Positions 47,742 through 59,189 are shown, counted from the first letter of the stretch. The stretch is 64,000 bases of DNA from Lytechinus pictus (GCF_037042905.1 NC_087261.1:15870917-15934916); one strand, 5' to 3'. Program-made: numbers and translations. The notes: generated by a model not told the origin, from the letters alone.

Positions 47742-48090
47742 ATAGGGAAACACTGGTGGCAAATACCGCCTAGATAACTTTTTCAGGAAAGTGGAAAATA
47801 GTTCAACATGTAGGGAAATACTGCGAAATATACTTCTTGAATACTTTCAGGCATTGCTCAGAAAGTGTTTCTCAAGCAGATTCTAGCAGTTAACTGCACT
47901 TACCCGTATCACTAAAGTACTTTCAAGCATTCACAAGTTTTTCCCAGTATTTTCCATCTGGGCGGGAATTGCCAATCCTGCTAGCCAGATAGATCTTATG
48001 GCACATGATCTTTTCATGCAGATGAATCAAGCCGTATAAGATTGCTGAATAAGTATGACAAGTGTCATTTTGACAGTCATGTGACCAGTG
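47742..48090 (-). other. Sequence after the SLC17A9-like stop codon
   Basis: Probably 3' UTR of the transporter gene on the minus strand. I see no convincing poly-A signal close to the stop. Confidence 0.4.
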
Positions 48091-48260
48091 TCATATGACC
48101 GGCGTTCCTACCGCAAACAGCGTGAATACCATCCAGCTGAACAGACACACACACGCAGACATGTTGAACACAGCAGACCAACTTCCGGTAGAATGAAGAA
48201 TGTGACCTGCTATGTAGGTTCCCACAAAGCCCTGAACGGCGCCCATGGCATTCACAATAC
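48091..48260 (-). CDS. SLC17A9: SLC17A9-like transporter, last coding exon (F)
   Basis: The minus-strand acceptor is TATCCTTGCAG. The exon begins with two bases that complete the glycine split by exon E or E', then reads IVNAMGAVQGFVGTY, IAGHILHSTGSW and SAVFNMSACVCLFSWMVF, ending TPVI and TGA at 48093-48091. In SLC17A9 the same place reads a GxVGxxLGGYLxxTTGSW stretch followed by the last membrane helix. The cytosolic tail is only a few residues, shorter than in the human protein. The phase (1 to 2) accepts either E or E' as the preceding exon. Confidence 0.87.
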
Positions 48261-48825
48261 CTGCAAGGATACAACGTAGATAGAGATATTTGTGTCATTT
48301 GTATGAATGCATAGTGTACTCTGTGAATCAAGGATGGCAAAAACACAAAGCAAATTGTTTGAATATCCTTGGAACTTACATTATATTAGTCCAAAAATAT
48401 GATTATAATAATGTTAACGTATTGTACATTTGTGATGGACCTGCCATGTATTCAGAATAGAATTATGGACCTGGTATAAATGTCAACATGATCTATATCT
48501 TGATTTCAAATAAGACATGATTACAACATAAACTTCAAATGTAAATAGGATATTATAGCCTATGGCTATGTAGCGTATTCTTACAAGAATGGTACACTGC
48601 CCCCCCCCCCCCAGTTTCCTAAGAAAAGTGCAAGCTACTAGTATTTGAATTCAAGCATCAATTGGATTATTGCATTATTTACCGATGTATGACAGAACAA
48701 GCGTGTGTATGTAATACATAGTCAAACACATCACTGCCTGGTGCAGATACATCACATTGAATTGTCCAAATCATTGTTTTAGGCGCAAACAACACCCACC
48801 ATTATAGACATAACTTCCAGCTTAA
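48261..48825 (-). other. Intron between E' and F, proximal part
   Basis: Non-coding; one C-run near 48600. No other feature. Confidence 0.5.
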
Positions 48826-48995
48826 TCACCAGGGCTGCGTAACACAAAGGTTTGCAATGAATTGCAAATACGAAAGAGCCACACTGATTGGCTCCCGGTC
48901 AGTATTTTAAACAGAGTGCACATGCAACGATGATCTTGATTAGTCATTGGTATTTAGCAATTGATTGCAAACCTTTGTGTTACGGAGCCCTGGTG
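48826..48995. mobile_element. 170-bp MITE, ACCAGGGCTGCGTAACACAAAG ends
   Basis: CACCAGGGCTGCGTAACACA and TGTGTTACGGAGCCCTGGTG are inverted ends; the pairing continues through AAGGTTTGCAAT / ATTGCAAACCTT. Confidence 0.88.
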
Positions 48996-49124
48996 GTAAG
49001 TTAGTTTTAATAAACTATTCAATCTACTGCTGGATTTGTGGAACGTAACACTAATACATGCTAAAGGTCCTTAACCTTCATAGTCCTGAAATGGGAAGGT
49101 GTTTATATTTCCATTAGAGACTTA

Positions 49125-50766
49125 TCATCTTCTCACCAAATACAAAGCTGCTATGCCCTATGTATAAGGATTTATAATCTATTCACCAAATACTAGGATA
49201 CCACATCTAATACATTGGGTGTTATGTACTCACTAAATACAAAGGTGCTATGTCCCATGAATTGAGTGTAATCATCTATTGACCAATTACAAGGATGTTA
49301 TGTCCAGTACAGTGGGTGTTATAATCTACTCACCAAATACAAAGGCATTATTATTATGTCCAACCCATTAGGTGTTATCATCTACTTGCCAAATATATGG
49401 CTGATGCATTGAAAGTTATCATCTACCGGTACTCACCAAATACAAAGGTGTTATGTCTGATGCATTGGAATTCATCACCTACATGTACATATACTCACCA
49501 AATACAAAAGTCTTAAGTCCTATTAAAAAATTCAATGTTTTCATTCACTCACTAAATACAAATGGGCTATTTAACGCATTGGGTACTATCGTCTCCTCGC
49601 AACTTACATGTGCAAAGGTGCGTTGTCCAATATATTGGTTGTTATCATCCTGCATAAAAAGGTGCTTTGGCCAGTGAGCTTGGTGCTATCATCTACTCAC
49701 CACATAAAAAGGTGTAATATATGTATGTCTGCTATGTCCTATGCATTGGGTGTTATCATCTACTCACCAAATAAAAAAGGTGTTAAATACATTTGGTGTT
49801 ATCATCTACTCACCAAATACAAAGGTGTTACATGTATATCTTATGCACTGGGTGTTGTCTTACCATCTACACATTAATCCAAAGGTAATATGTCCAATTA
49901 TTTTGGTGTTATCATCCACACACCAGATACAGAGGTTTGGTGTTATCATATATTCACCAAATGCCATGGTGCTATGTCGGACTCACCAAAAAAAGTGTTA
50001 TGTCTAATGCATTGGGCATTATCATCTACTCACCAAATACAGATCAGGGCATAAGAGAGTGCTAATCCCAATACACTAGGTGTTATCACATACTCACCAA
50101 AATGTACAGATTGCAAATAAGTGGAGGCTATATCCAGTAGAATTGGGTGTTATAATCTACTCACCAATTACAGATTGGGAATACGAAAGTGGTATGTCTA
50201 ATACCATAATAGGTGCTATCATCTACTCACCAAATACAGATTGGGAATAAGAAAGTCCAATAGATTAGGTGTCATCATGTACTCACCAAATACAGATTGG
50301 GAATAAGAAACTGCTATGTCCTATAACATTAGGTGTTATCATCTACTTACCAAATACAGATTGGGAATAAGAAACTGGTATGTCCTATAACATTAGGTGT
50401 TATCATCTACTCACCAAATACAGATTGGGAATAAGAAACTGCTATGTCCTATAACATCAGGTGTTATCATCTACTCACCAAATACAGATTGGGAATAAGA
50501 AACTGCTATGTCCTATACCATTACGTGTTATCATCTACTCACCAATTACATATTGGGAATAAGAAAGTCTTATGCCCTATACCATATACAGATTGGGAAT
50601 AAGAAAGTGTTATGTCCTATACCATTAGGTGTTATCATCTACTCACCAAATACGGATTGGGATTTAGAAAGTGTTATGTCCTATACCATTAGGTGTTATC
50701 ATCTCCTCACCAAATACAGATTGGGAATAAGAAATTCCAATAGATTAGGTGTTATCATCTACTCAC
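49125..50766 (-). repeat. Array of about 30 copies of the E' exon end plus its splice donor
   Basis: On the minus strand each unit carries TGTATTTG/GTGAGTAGATGATA, i.e. the last bases of exon E' joined to its donor. The best-preserved units (50160-50760) are about 63 bp. They correspond to the segment from 46 bases inside exon E' (starting CCTAATG, then ACATAGCA) to 17 bases into the intron, repeated head to tail. Units nearest the exon are most alike; those towards 49125 are shorter (about 50-55 bp) and more diverged. At least fifteen units keep GGTGAG at the donor position. Short apparent reading frames across it are repeats, not genes. Confidence 0.9.
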
Positions 50767-50938
50767 CAAATACCGATCCCGCATAGCGAGGTGCTATGTC
50801 TTGTGCATTAGGTGGTACACTGCTGTGAAACAGTGCTTGTGACATCACACCTACTGTTATTAGTACTAATGACATGTAGTAGGTGCTTGTTAGTCCCACA
50901 CACACCAATGACAATGCCATTCCAAACATTGACAAACT
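50767..50938 (-). CDS. SLC17A9: SLC17A9-like transporter, alternative exon E'
   Basis: This 172-nt exon reads SLSMFGMALSLVCVG, LTSTYYMSLVLITVGVM and PPNAQDIAPRYAGSVF on the minus strand, ending in the first base of a glycine codon. Acceptor TGCTTTATTTCAG, donor G/GTGAGTAGATG. It has the same length and phase as exon E and I count 37 of 57 residues identical. The QDIAP-x-x-AGSVFG motif matches the QDLAPxxAGxLFG of SLC17A9. It covers a membrane helix pair late in the protein. Including both E and E' would shift the frame (344 nt), so they look mutually exclusive. The synonymous divergence and intact frame argue that it is not a dead copy. Confidence 0.85.
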
Positions 50939-51279
50939 CTGAAATAAAGCAAGTCATTCATAGTAAACAAAAAAAAAATGTGCGAGAAGAATACATTTTT
51001 AGACTTGTAACAATGAATGAAATGAAATATACAAGCAAAGATAATGCTCTCATAAGGCAAAGAAATAAAATATGTTTATTCAGAATGAAAAAAAAAAATA
51101 TTTAGGGTGCAGGGAACAATTACATTTTGCTTTAACTAGTCATTAAGTGGTAGACAGCAAATGGAAGGGGATGTTCACAAGATGTATCACATGATGTATC
51201 ACTAGTCTTTTGTAGGCACAAGACACTGAGACTGGGACAACATACTTTGATTAGAATTTTTGGTATTCCATTAAACCTT

Positions 51280-51409
51280 GGGGGAGTCTTTCATGAAATG
51301 AATTTTCAGTGAAAAATTTGCTTTGAGCCAATCAGATGCAAGGATTAGCTTATAACTATAGTCAGTCAAAATCACTTATTACTAGTAGTTGTTTCATGAA
51401 ATTCTCCCT
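51280..51409. mobile_element. 130-bp MITE around a CCAATCAGATGCAAGG core
   Basis: GGGGAGTCTTTCATGAAATG and TGTTTCATGAAATTCTCCC are inverted ends; the core GAGCCAATCAGATGCAAGGA is shared with sequence at about 22815 and resembles 61348-61500. Confidence 0.7.
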
Positions 51410-52267
51410 AATTTGATTTGTTAATCTATTCATTTCTCACACGGTAAAACTTGTTTCATTTCAAACATTAAGCATGTTAGGAATGGCATTACGTAGGTCA
51501 CATCATCCTTTGTCAGATCACATCAAATTAGTTATATGTTTCTATGGCAATGTCCATGAGGAAGCGCAATAGCTCAGCTGGTAGAGAGGTGGTCTCATAA
51601 TCTCTGTGACCCATGTAACAAATCATGGCTGCGTGCAGCGAGGGAGGGGGCGCATAAATTTTGAAAGCTTATATTTTTTTTACTGAATATTTTCATGAAA
51701 TTCACTAAAAGTGTGCATAAAATCCTTCAATTTCACTTTAGAAAATGCAAAAGCGCGACAATGACAAGCTCTGTCACTTCGCTCCCCCACTTTTGAGTTT
51801 CTTTGAACAAATTGTAAGCGTCCTGTCCCCAGGAAAAATTTCTGAAACCAGGTACATGTATTAAGGCATTTATTCTCAGTACTATGAAGAGCTGAAGGAG
51901 GCAATGAAAGACAGACCTTATCATCTCTACATGGTGACACAACATATGCTCCTACGACATTTGCTCCTGTCTCAATATCTCATAGGGCATAGGGTAGTTA
52001 GGATTCTAATAAAGAGTTTTTAGTTCAGAATAATGCAAAGATAAGGATTAGGGTTTATTTAGTTTTGGAGGTTAGGTTTTATGTTTGGCTTAACGTGCAG
52101 ATAAAAAAAGTCCATCAGAGCAATTGTCGCCAGAGAAAATGTCATGGAACCTTCTACATCTTTGTTACTTTAAACCCAGTATATTAGTGTGCATTTGTTA
52201 TTGAACAATACAAAAAAGCATACTTATCTTTTACCCAAAGCCTGGTAGTCAATTTGCCATAAGGTAA
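51410..52267 (-). other. Intron between E and E'
   Basis: Holds a tRNA-like head at 51555-51640. The rest is non-coding and unassigned. Confidence 0.4.
51555..51640 (+). mobile_element. tRNA-like SINE head fragment
   Basis: GCGCAATAGCTCAGCTGGTA has a clear box A; the box B half is not recognisable. Confidence 0.5.
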
Positions 52268-53215
52268 TTTCCACAAATATACTTACCAAATTTGACTAAT
52301 GTTTTGAATGTGTCAAAACATTAGTCAGACCTGTACTTCTCTATGGTTGTGAAACATGGAAGATCAACAAAAGTGATGAAGAAAAACTAGATTCATTTCA
52401 ATATCAGTGCCTAAAAAGAGCACTTCAAATGTTCTGGCCAAACATTATTGGCATGGATGAGCTCAATAATCTCACTCAACTTAACAAAATGAGTTAGGAA
52501 GTCAAAATATGATGTTGGAATTGGATAGGACATGTCCTCAGAAAGCAAGATAACCATCATTGTTACACTGCTCTATGGAATCCAGGAGGAAAACTTTAAA
52601 GGGGCAGATCGAAAAACAACATGGAGGAGAACTGTAGAGAAGGAGAGAAATACCTACGGATGGAAGAGTTGGAATGAGGCCAGGGGTTGTTCTAGAGACC
52701 ACCAAAAATGGAAAGGAGGCCTTATGTGCCACAGGGCATGAATGAGGATAGAAGTATACTTACCATATTATCTCCATTATCTCCACAATATGGTTAATAG
52801 GATACTTACCAATACTGTTTATTCAACTAATGTAACTACCTTTTTGACAATATGGTTAATAGGATACTTACCAAATATAAATCACTTTACTGAAAATGTA
52901 ACTACCTTTTCTATATTACTTCATGGGATACTTTCCAAATTATATACGTCACTTAACTATAAATGTAACTACCTTTTCTACAATATGGTTAAAAGGACAC
53001 TAACCAAATACATGTAATGGCTACTCAACAAATGTAGCCACATTTTTCTATAATATTGTTAACATGATACTTACCCAATATAAATCAATAGACTGTAAAC
53101 CATAAACCTTTTCTACAATATGGTTAATGGGATACTTACCAAATACTGTTTATTCAACAAAATGTTACTACCTTTTCTACAATATGGTGAATGGAATAAT
53201 AAATAAATACTGGGG
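52268..53215 (-). repeat. Array of about eight donor-bearing units downstream of exon E
   Basis: Units of about 62-76 bp read TATTTG/GTAAGTATCC, TATTAACCATATTGTAGAA and AAGGTAGTTACATT on the minus strand. GTATTTG/GTAAGTATCCTATTA matches the junction at the end of exon E (GTGTTCG/GTAAGTATCCTATTA). Junction landmarks are near 52281, 52763, 52800, 52861, 52926, 52995, 53066 and 53130. The array is split by a LINE fragment (52297-52750) and separated from exon E by a foldback element (53219-54842). Confidence 0.78.
52297..52750 (+). pseudogene. Non-LTR retrotransposon reverse-transcriptase fragment
   Basis: The plus-strand frame reads VRPVLLYGCETWKINK, then CLKRALQMFWPNIIGMDEL, and after interruptions WIGHVLRKQDN and W-x-P-GGK. 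This is the well-known C-terminal part of LINE reverse transcriptases (YGxETW ... RxWIGHxLR ... W-x-PxGxRxRGRP). In-frame stops (for example TAG at about 52495) and frameshifts make it inactive. It sits inside the donor array. Confidence 0.88.
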
Positions 53216-53218
53216 TCC

Positions 53219-54842
53219 GTTTCATAAAGCTGTTCGTAAGTTAAGAGCGACTTTAAGAACGACTGGTGATCCTTTCTTGTGGTAAATGATGTTCACCATT
53301 ATATGTTGGTGATTATTTAGCGCGTAAGAAAGGATCACCAGTCGTTCTTAAAGTTGAATTAAGAAGACGATTCCAAATATTGAGATATTTACATTAATAG
53401 CAACCTTACAACCCCCCAAACACTAATAGGTGATTCGACCCCCCATTTTCTTTTTTCAAAATAGTGAATTTGAACGATTTATCCCTACCCATTTTCCCTG
53501 AGTTCGCTCCTGCAATGCCTACCGAGACGGGTGTTCTTTGAGTGTGACGTCACCGGGGGGTATTCGGTCCCGGTGTAGTAAACAAGGCAGTGCCGTTTTG
53601 TGTACTATGCACGTACTCCTTCATATGGAATAACTGCAGTTGAAGTTGTATCTGCGAGCCATAGAACTTGCAAAGAGGAAATGATTAAAATATTTGTGGC
53701 CGTACTATTATTCCAAATATGTGAATTCCCTCAGAATGATACTATAGACCCTAAAGGAATAATTTCAAGGTGAATAATATGAAATTTGATCGAGATCTTC
53801 TCACCAGTCGATAACGTAGCAGACGTGTTATTATGACATATTTATCCGCGTGTGACGCGGCTCTTGCCAAAAAACACAGTCGGTTGCGGAATTGCTTTGT
53901 GCCGACCGGCCGCCCGCTCCGGCGCAGCTAGCTGTCGAGCTACCGTACTGTTCTTGTTGTCTTCAACCATAGAGATGTATACTAATTACTATATATCTTT
54001 CTGTCTTCAACTCACTTCCGAATTGCGTTTGTATGTGTGACGGTGACCCCTAGCGTAATTAAATATAGAAAACAACTCAGAAGGCCGAGAAAGAATACTA
54101 TACGTTTGGTTCAAGATTGTTCTGTGGAATGAGCTATGAGTGGAAATGATCCAGAGGATATAAAAGTGGAGTCAAAGACAAAAGAAAAGAAGAAAAAACG
54201 CCAGGGGATCGCTGCACGGCCATGAACTAAGTCGACATACCAGACCATAACAGTACACTCAATGCCTGGGTGTTGTGTGTACTAGTATTATGCGTTCAGC
54301 GCGCGCTGAGCTAGCCGCCGGAATTACTTTCCAGCTACTCACTTGATTGAACATCGTGATAAAATAAATGAGAAATAGTGAAAATATCATTCAATAACTC
54401 ACTGTTTGCTATCTTACATCATGATTGAAGAGTTCATGGTGGTTATTCATACTGTTTTTTATACAGGGAAAGTAAAGATTTGTACATATCAGTCCTATTT
54501 GTTTGATTTGAGTTGCTTTGAAAAAAAATTGTAAAATATCTTTCTCTCTCTGCATAGCATTTCTGTATGACATTCAGGCACCTCTTATACTAAATTCCCC
54601 CCGGTGACGTCACACTCCGAGTGACTTTTCTGTACACTCGTCTCTCGGGCTCTGACAGGTGGCTAATTTCATAGACTTTCAAAGCAAAATATCGAGAAGG
54701 CAGAGGATTATTGTGACATGCTATGTGTTTGAACAACTTATATATACTATATATTGTATGTAGAACCTATATTTATGGAAACTCACCCCCTTCTTAATTC
54801 AACTTTAAAGTCGCTCTTAACTTACGAACAGCTTTATGAAAC
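53219..54842. mobile_element. 1.6 kb foldback element with mirrored CRE-like sites
   Basis: GTTTCATAAAGCTGTTCGTA and TACGAACAGCTTTATGAAAC are the perfect inverted ends. Pairing extends through AGTTAAGAGCGACTTTAA and AAGTTGAATTAAGAAG, and again through TGTGACGTCACCGGGGGG near 53540 and its mirror near 54598. A 100-bp hairpin has inserted into the left arm only. The interior has no transposase-like frame. Confidence 0.85.
53252..53351. mobile_element. 100-bp hairpin nested in the foldback arm
   Basis: TTTAAGAACGACTGGTGATC and GATCACCAGTCGTTCTTAAA are perfect inverted copies around a loop with TTCACCATTATATGTTGGTGA. The mirrored right arm lacks it. Confidence 0.8.
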
Positions 54843-54889
54843 ACCAACCGGATCACACAACTTTTTTTGTGTTGTAATAGGATACTTAC

Positions 54890-55061
54890 CGAACACGGAT
54901 CCTGCGTGTTTAGGCGCTATATCTTGGGCATTGGGAGGTATACTGCTATTGGTAAGGGATTGCGCCATTACAGCTATGACCATGAGAGCCAGTGACGCAT
55001 GATAACTATCTGTAAGTCCCACGCTTAGCAATGAAAATGCCATTCCGAACATACTCAATGT
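54890..55061 (-). CDS. SLC17A9: SLC17A9-like transporter, exon E
   Basis: 172 nt on the minus strand: TLSMFGMAFSLLSVG, LTDSYHASLALMVIAVM and PPNAQDIAPKHAGSVF plus the first base of a glycine codon. Acceptor TTGTTTTATTTCAG, donor G/GTAAGTATCC. It follows exon D in phase 0 and passes phase 1 to exon F, exactly as E' does. The two differ mainly in the hydrophobic helix residues while the PPNAQDIAP and AGSVFG motifs are fixed, as expected if the loop motif is essential and the helix is tuned. Confidence 0.87.
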
Positions 55062-55576
55062 CTGAAATAAAACAATATGTATAATGGGGAATTCAAACAA
55101 GCATAACTAGTGGGTATCGCCAATATAACAGGAAATACCAACACAATTTGAATTTATGTAATGGAGAATTAAAAAATAGTAATGTGGATGATCATCATAA
55201 CAGATCATAATGAATTTAATGAGTTTAAAGAATCAAATAATTAGCACTGATAATGACAACAATGATATACTACTAACATTATTATTACTATATTTTACAA
55301 TTTTTATACTATCGGTACTACTATCATATCTGAACGATTATCAATTTCAATATTATCACGATTACTGTCATAATTTCTAAATGTATTTCAAGCACATCAA
55401 AATTGATACTTATTCAAATTCATTCTCTAATTTTTATTCAAACATTTATACAAGTCAAAATGCAAAAAGTTGCTTATTATCATGGATCAGATAGAATATT
55501 TCGAAAAGTAAATTGTACTGAAAACAACAATGATACCATTTGAAATAGATTGTGTCATTTCTGGATAAAAGTCCAT
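55062..55576 (-). other. Intron between D and E
   Basis: AT-rich, no feature recognised. Confidence 0.5.
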
Positions 55577-56520
55577 TTAAGGACGTTCCACAGTTATGTT
55601 TGTGCGCATTATGATCTGCGCATAGTTTGCACTCTGCGCGCTGACGTCACAATGGATGAACAGGTGGTTAATTAGCTGCGGGTATGAGCTGATTTTTCTC
55701 ATCTTCTGCACTTTAACTGCAGATCCGATGCGTTATTTCATGAAGATAAAAAATGGAATTATTCCATGGACCATTCAAAAAAATATTCTCTACAATTTCA
55801 AAATACTTTACTCTGCAGGGCTGCCAAGAATCACGAATATTACCCCGAGTTTGAATAAATGGTAGAGTGGTTTTGATTTTTTCTTCACATAGATACTAAG
55901 CATTCGGCGCATTTTTGGTGTTTTAAAAAGCACATTTGCTCTGATAAAAATGCTGATAGTTTAAAAACAAGCACATGAACCCCTATTTTTTAATGTTTGT
56001 ACCTATAAGGTATACCTTCCTCTACAACTCTGCAAATTTTGGTGAAAATGACATGGATTTTGAATAAAGTGCAGCATTTATTGTACGTTTGTAGTTTGTT
56101 ACTGAAATTTTACATTTTTTAGATTGGGATTTTGTTATCTTTTACGCCATTTTTAAGAACTGACAGTGCTGTTAAACTTAAATTTGCAAACAAATAGCAC
56201 TATAAATAGATTCTCCATTCTAACGATACAATTATTAACTCTCTTGCGAAATTTGATGACTTTTTCATGTATTTTGACTGAGTAATAGAGGTTTAAACTC
56301 ATTGTAGTAATCTTGGGCGGTCTAAAAATGCCAAATTCTTTTGAATGCGCAATTCTTAAAAACGTCAATTTGGGTGAACTTTGAAGCTCTATAGCAAAAA
56401 ATCAAGCACATGGACCTATGTTAATTTTTGCATATTTCGAATATTAAGGTTCTAAAGTATCTATGTGCAAAGTTTGGTGAAAATGACATGGATTTCACTT
56501 TAACTGTGGAACGTCCTTAA
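55577..56520. mobile_element. 944-bp element with TTAA-bounded inverted ends (piggyBac-like, non-autonomous)
   Basis: TTAAGGACGTTCCACAGTTA on the left and TAACTGTGGAACGTCCTTAA on the right are perfect 20-bp inverted copies. Taking TTAA as the duplicated target leaves GGACGTTCCACAGTTA ends, the arrangement of piggyBac-type insertions. There is an internal repeated block, GTGAAAATGACATGGATTT, near both ends. No transposase. Confidence 0.85.
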
Positions 56521-56727
56521 AAACTCCTTTTAAAATGCAAAATTGACAACTTTCTAACTGAAATCTTGCAATTTTGCTTCTTCTTAATTCATGTTTATAG
56601 CCACAGTTGATTTATTTTTAGACTAAAGTATATGTAAAACAAAAATGTGTTGCCAATGTGAAGAGAGAAAGCAGATTGATTCATATCTGAAAAGAGTTAT
56701 TTACTTAGGTTGGGGAAACGGACTTAC

Positions 56728-56850
56728 ATGCATGATTTTCCTTGAGATGCCTACAGGCACTTTATGGGCAATGAGAGCATCTCCAAGACATCCACCTGCT
56801 ACTGATGCGGGTATAGCCGCTAACCATGGAAGAACGTTATATACCCAGCC
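56728..56850 (-). CDS. SLC17A9: SLC17A9-like transporter, exon D
   Basis: 123 nt, phase 0 at both ends, 41 codons: GWVYNVLPWLAAIPASVAGG, CLGDALIAHKVPVG and ISRKIMH. Human SLC17A9 has a GWxFNVVPWLVAIPAS block here followed by a charged loop and an RKLM motif, so identity is clear. Acceptor TTTCCTTGCAG, donor CAT/GTAAGTCCG. It encodes a membrane helix and the loop after it. It is preceded by C or C' and followed by E or E'; no second copy of D is present. Confidence 0.9.
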
Positions 56851-57580
56851 CTGCAAGGAAATAATAAACAATATGACATAATGAAAATGAAAAATGAAAA
56901 TGAAAATCCGAATTTTATTGCTTGAAATAGAACTCTGTAAATGTGACATAGAAATACTCCCAAAATTCATTTTGCCCAATTCAATGGTAGCCGAGCAGCC
57001 ACTGTGCAACGCCAGATCAAGGTTGCTCTATCCCTTAAATCATTGAACGCCAAAGAGGGTAGCAGCAAATCCCATCTTTTAACCTCTTTTGGCCTGACAT
57101 CGTGGGTAATATTTCGTGGTTATCAGGTAAATGGTGAGACCAAACCAAGCTATTCAAAATTTAGTGTTCAAATTTTGAAAATATTCATCAACTGGGATTG
57201 AATCTTCCTCAAGCCACGATTAATTGTAGTTGTTAGCGAGTCCTCTCCTAGGCAATGTGGTAATGCCCAAAGAGCTTACTTTCAGGCTATAACTTACCTC
57301 AGTTACATTGTTGAGCTAGTGTTATATAGTCAATATTACATGCTCAACTGAGAAATACAACAGCCAATGTGAACAACTTTTATGCACAATCGATAGCCCG
57401 TAGTTTCTAAAGAAGTTTCAGTTGTACCATGGAACAAAACCATGGACTATGCAGATCACTGAACATAATTATGCTCATTTCATCACGTACATGTACACCA
57501 AAAAGGTCCAATTATATATGTGCACTTTTGGCAAAGGGCACCTAATTGAAGTGAGATAATACAAGAAATCTGCAGAGTCA
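56851..57580 (-). other. Intron between C' and D
   Basis: No feature recognised apart from a short (AAAATG)n run near 56885. Confidence 0.45.
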
Positions 57581-57820
57581 ATGGGTGATTTCAAGCCCGG
57601 TGTTGGCCTTGGTGTTGGTGTTGAAATTTTGATTGCTTCCCCTGGCTCCAAAACTTATTCAGAGTTTGTAAAACTGATCCAGATCACATTATTGACATCT
57701 CAACAACTAGTGAGTGACGTTTCGGGACCATCTTCATTTTTATGTTTGCCGTTATAATCGTGTAAAAATTGACTTAACACCAGCACCAAAAGGTCAACAC
57801 TGAACTTGAAATCACCCAAT
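57581..57820. mobile_element. 240-bp MITE, GGGTGATTTCAAGCCCGGTG ends
   Basis: TGGGTGATTTCAAGCCCGGT and TGAACTTGAAATCACCCA are inverted ends; the pairing includes GTGTTGGCC / GGTCAACAC. Confidence 0.8.
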
Positions 57821-59075
57821 GGTTTGTTAGCCAATCATAATTTATAATATTAAATGGCTCATATTCACTATGGGAAGTTAGTTCTCTGTACATACAGATG
57901 GCAAAAGGTTTGAGTGTTAATCAAGGTGGAGGAAATAAAGTGCAAAAGTGAATTATAGAATAGTAAATCTGGCCAGAACACTATTGGAGCATTGCAAATT
58001 TGCAATCGATTGCACATCAATTACAGGTCCCAAATCCATCGCAAGTCTTGCAATTAATCACAAATTTGCACTCAATTGATTGTCTACTTTTTGAAACAAG
58101 AAATTCAAATTGATTTGCTGTTGTTGAAATTAATTCATCAATTGCAAATATGCATGAGAAATTTGTAATTGATTGCAATTGCAAATATTTTCTTGCAACG
58201 CACCATTAGATTTCATGCAATCATGAAGGTAGCGACTATGAATTACTAGCTTTATAGCAAGGTATTGATAGAGCGACTAAGGCTATGTCACAATGAGCAA
58301 TGCACCATCTTTCCACTCAACGATATTTGTGAAAACATGAAAACAAGGATCAACACAAAAGGTAGTTTTAAGAAATCTATTGAACAACCAGGGACCCCAA
58401 AACAACGCTTAGAAATCATTGAAAAACTTTTTTTTTAACGATTGATTGCATTAACTACAATGTACATTTAATCATGAAATTCAAGCATATGATTAATCAC
58501 TAACCTTTGTTTTACAGGACAGAGATTTATATCAATTCTTGCAAAAAAATGGTGAAATGTTGGAATCCCTGTCTGCTTTATTGGTATTATTTGGATTCCC
58601 ACTTCAAGAGTCAACTTATTTTTGCATTAAACTTTTAGTGTTATAAGTGCAATTCTCGCTGTCAAAAAATATTTCGGTGAAGAAATAAAGTATTGTACCA
58701 AACAGTTCACTGAAATCAAATTTTGTCAGTTTTAAATTGCAAAGACCAGATATTCAGTATCTAGATAGACCTTAAAACTAAGCCCAGATATTAACTCTAC
58801 TAAACAAGAATGTATTCCAAACTTCTATAGGATACTTGCTTTCATTGAAATTCTTCAACAGTCAAAACAAAGGTAATTTAGAAAAATTAATTTCATTATT
58901 TCTCTATTCAACTCCATTGTTCATCTCATTGTTCAAACTGTTAAAATGACATGCTCTGTAGTGGTTATTTGAATGGTAGTCGAGTGTTTTCATTCCTATC
59001 AAGTGCAGGGATTAGAAATAAATGACTAATGAACATTGTAACCCAATGCCTTGTTGAAGGATTCATGAAGATTAC
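57821..59075 (-). other. Intron between C' and D, distal part
   Basis: 57965-58205 is a weak palindrome rich in TTGCAATTGCAA-type steps, possibly a decayed MITE. Otherwise non-coding and unassigned. Confidence 0.4.
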
Positions 59076-59172
59076 CTTAGACTCTGGGAAGACATCTTTG
59101 AAATACGTAGGCATCCAAGAGATTAAGAGCCACATCGAAAAATTGAGAGCATTGTGACTGACAAGGACACCC
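59076..59172 (-). CDS. SLC17A9: SLC17A9-like transporter, alternative exon C'
   Basis: 97 nt on the minus strand. After the first base (completing Trp) it reads GVLVSHNALNFSMWLL, then ISWMPTYFKDVFPESK. Acceptor CCATACTGCATGCAG directly after a C-run, donor AAG/GTAATCTT. Using this acceptor gives the same 33-residue length as exon C and as the human segment WxxVVSQLSA ... SWLPTFFEExFPDAK. A nearer AG (CTTGTCAG) would drop five residues. I count 16 of 32 residues identical to C. Phase 2 to 0, as C; using both would shift the frame. It covers the helix carrying the conserved W-x-PTxF motif. Confidence 0.83.
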
Positions 59173-59189
59173 CTGCATGCAGTATGGGG

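Noticed and set aside
49453..50786. Several overlapping frames of 70-90 codons with repeated peptides such as GVIIYSPNT
   Set aside because: They translate the plus strand of the splice-donor array; the gene is on the minus strand and the units are non-coding.
59076..59157. Shorter version of exon C' using the nearer AG (CTTGTCAG)
   Set aside because: It would lose five residues of the helix; the AG at 59174-59173 after a C-run gives exactly the length of exon C and of the human segment.
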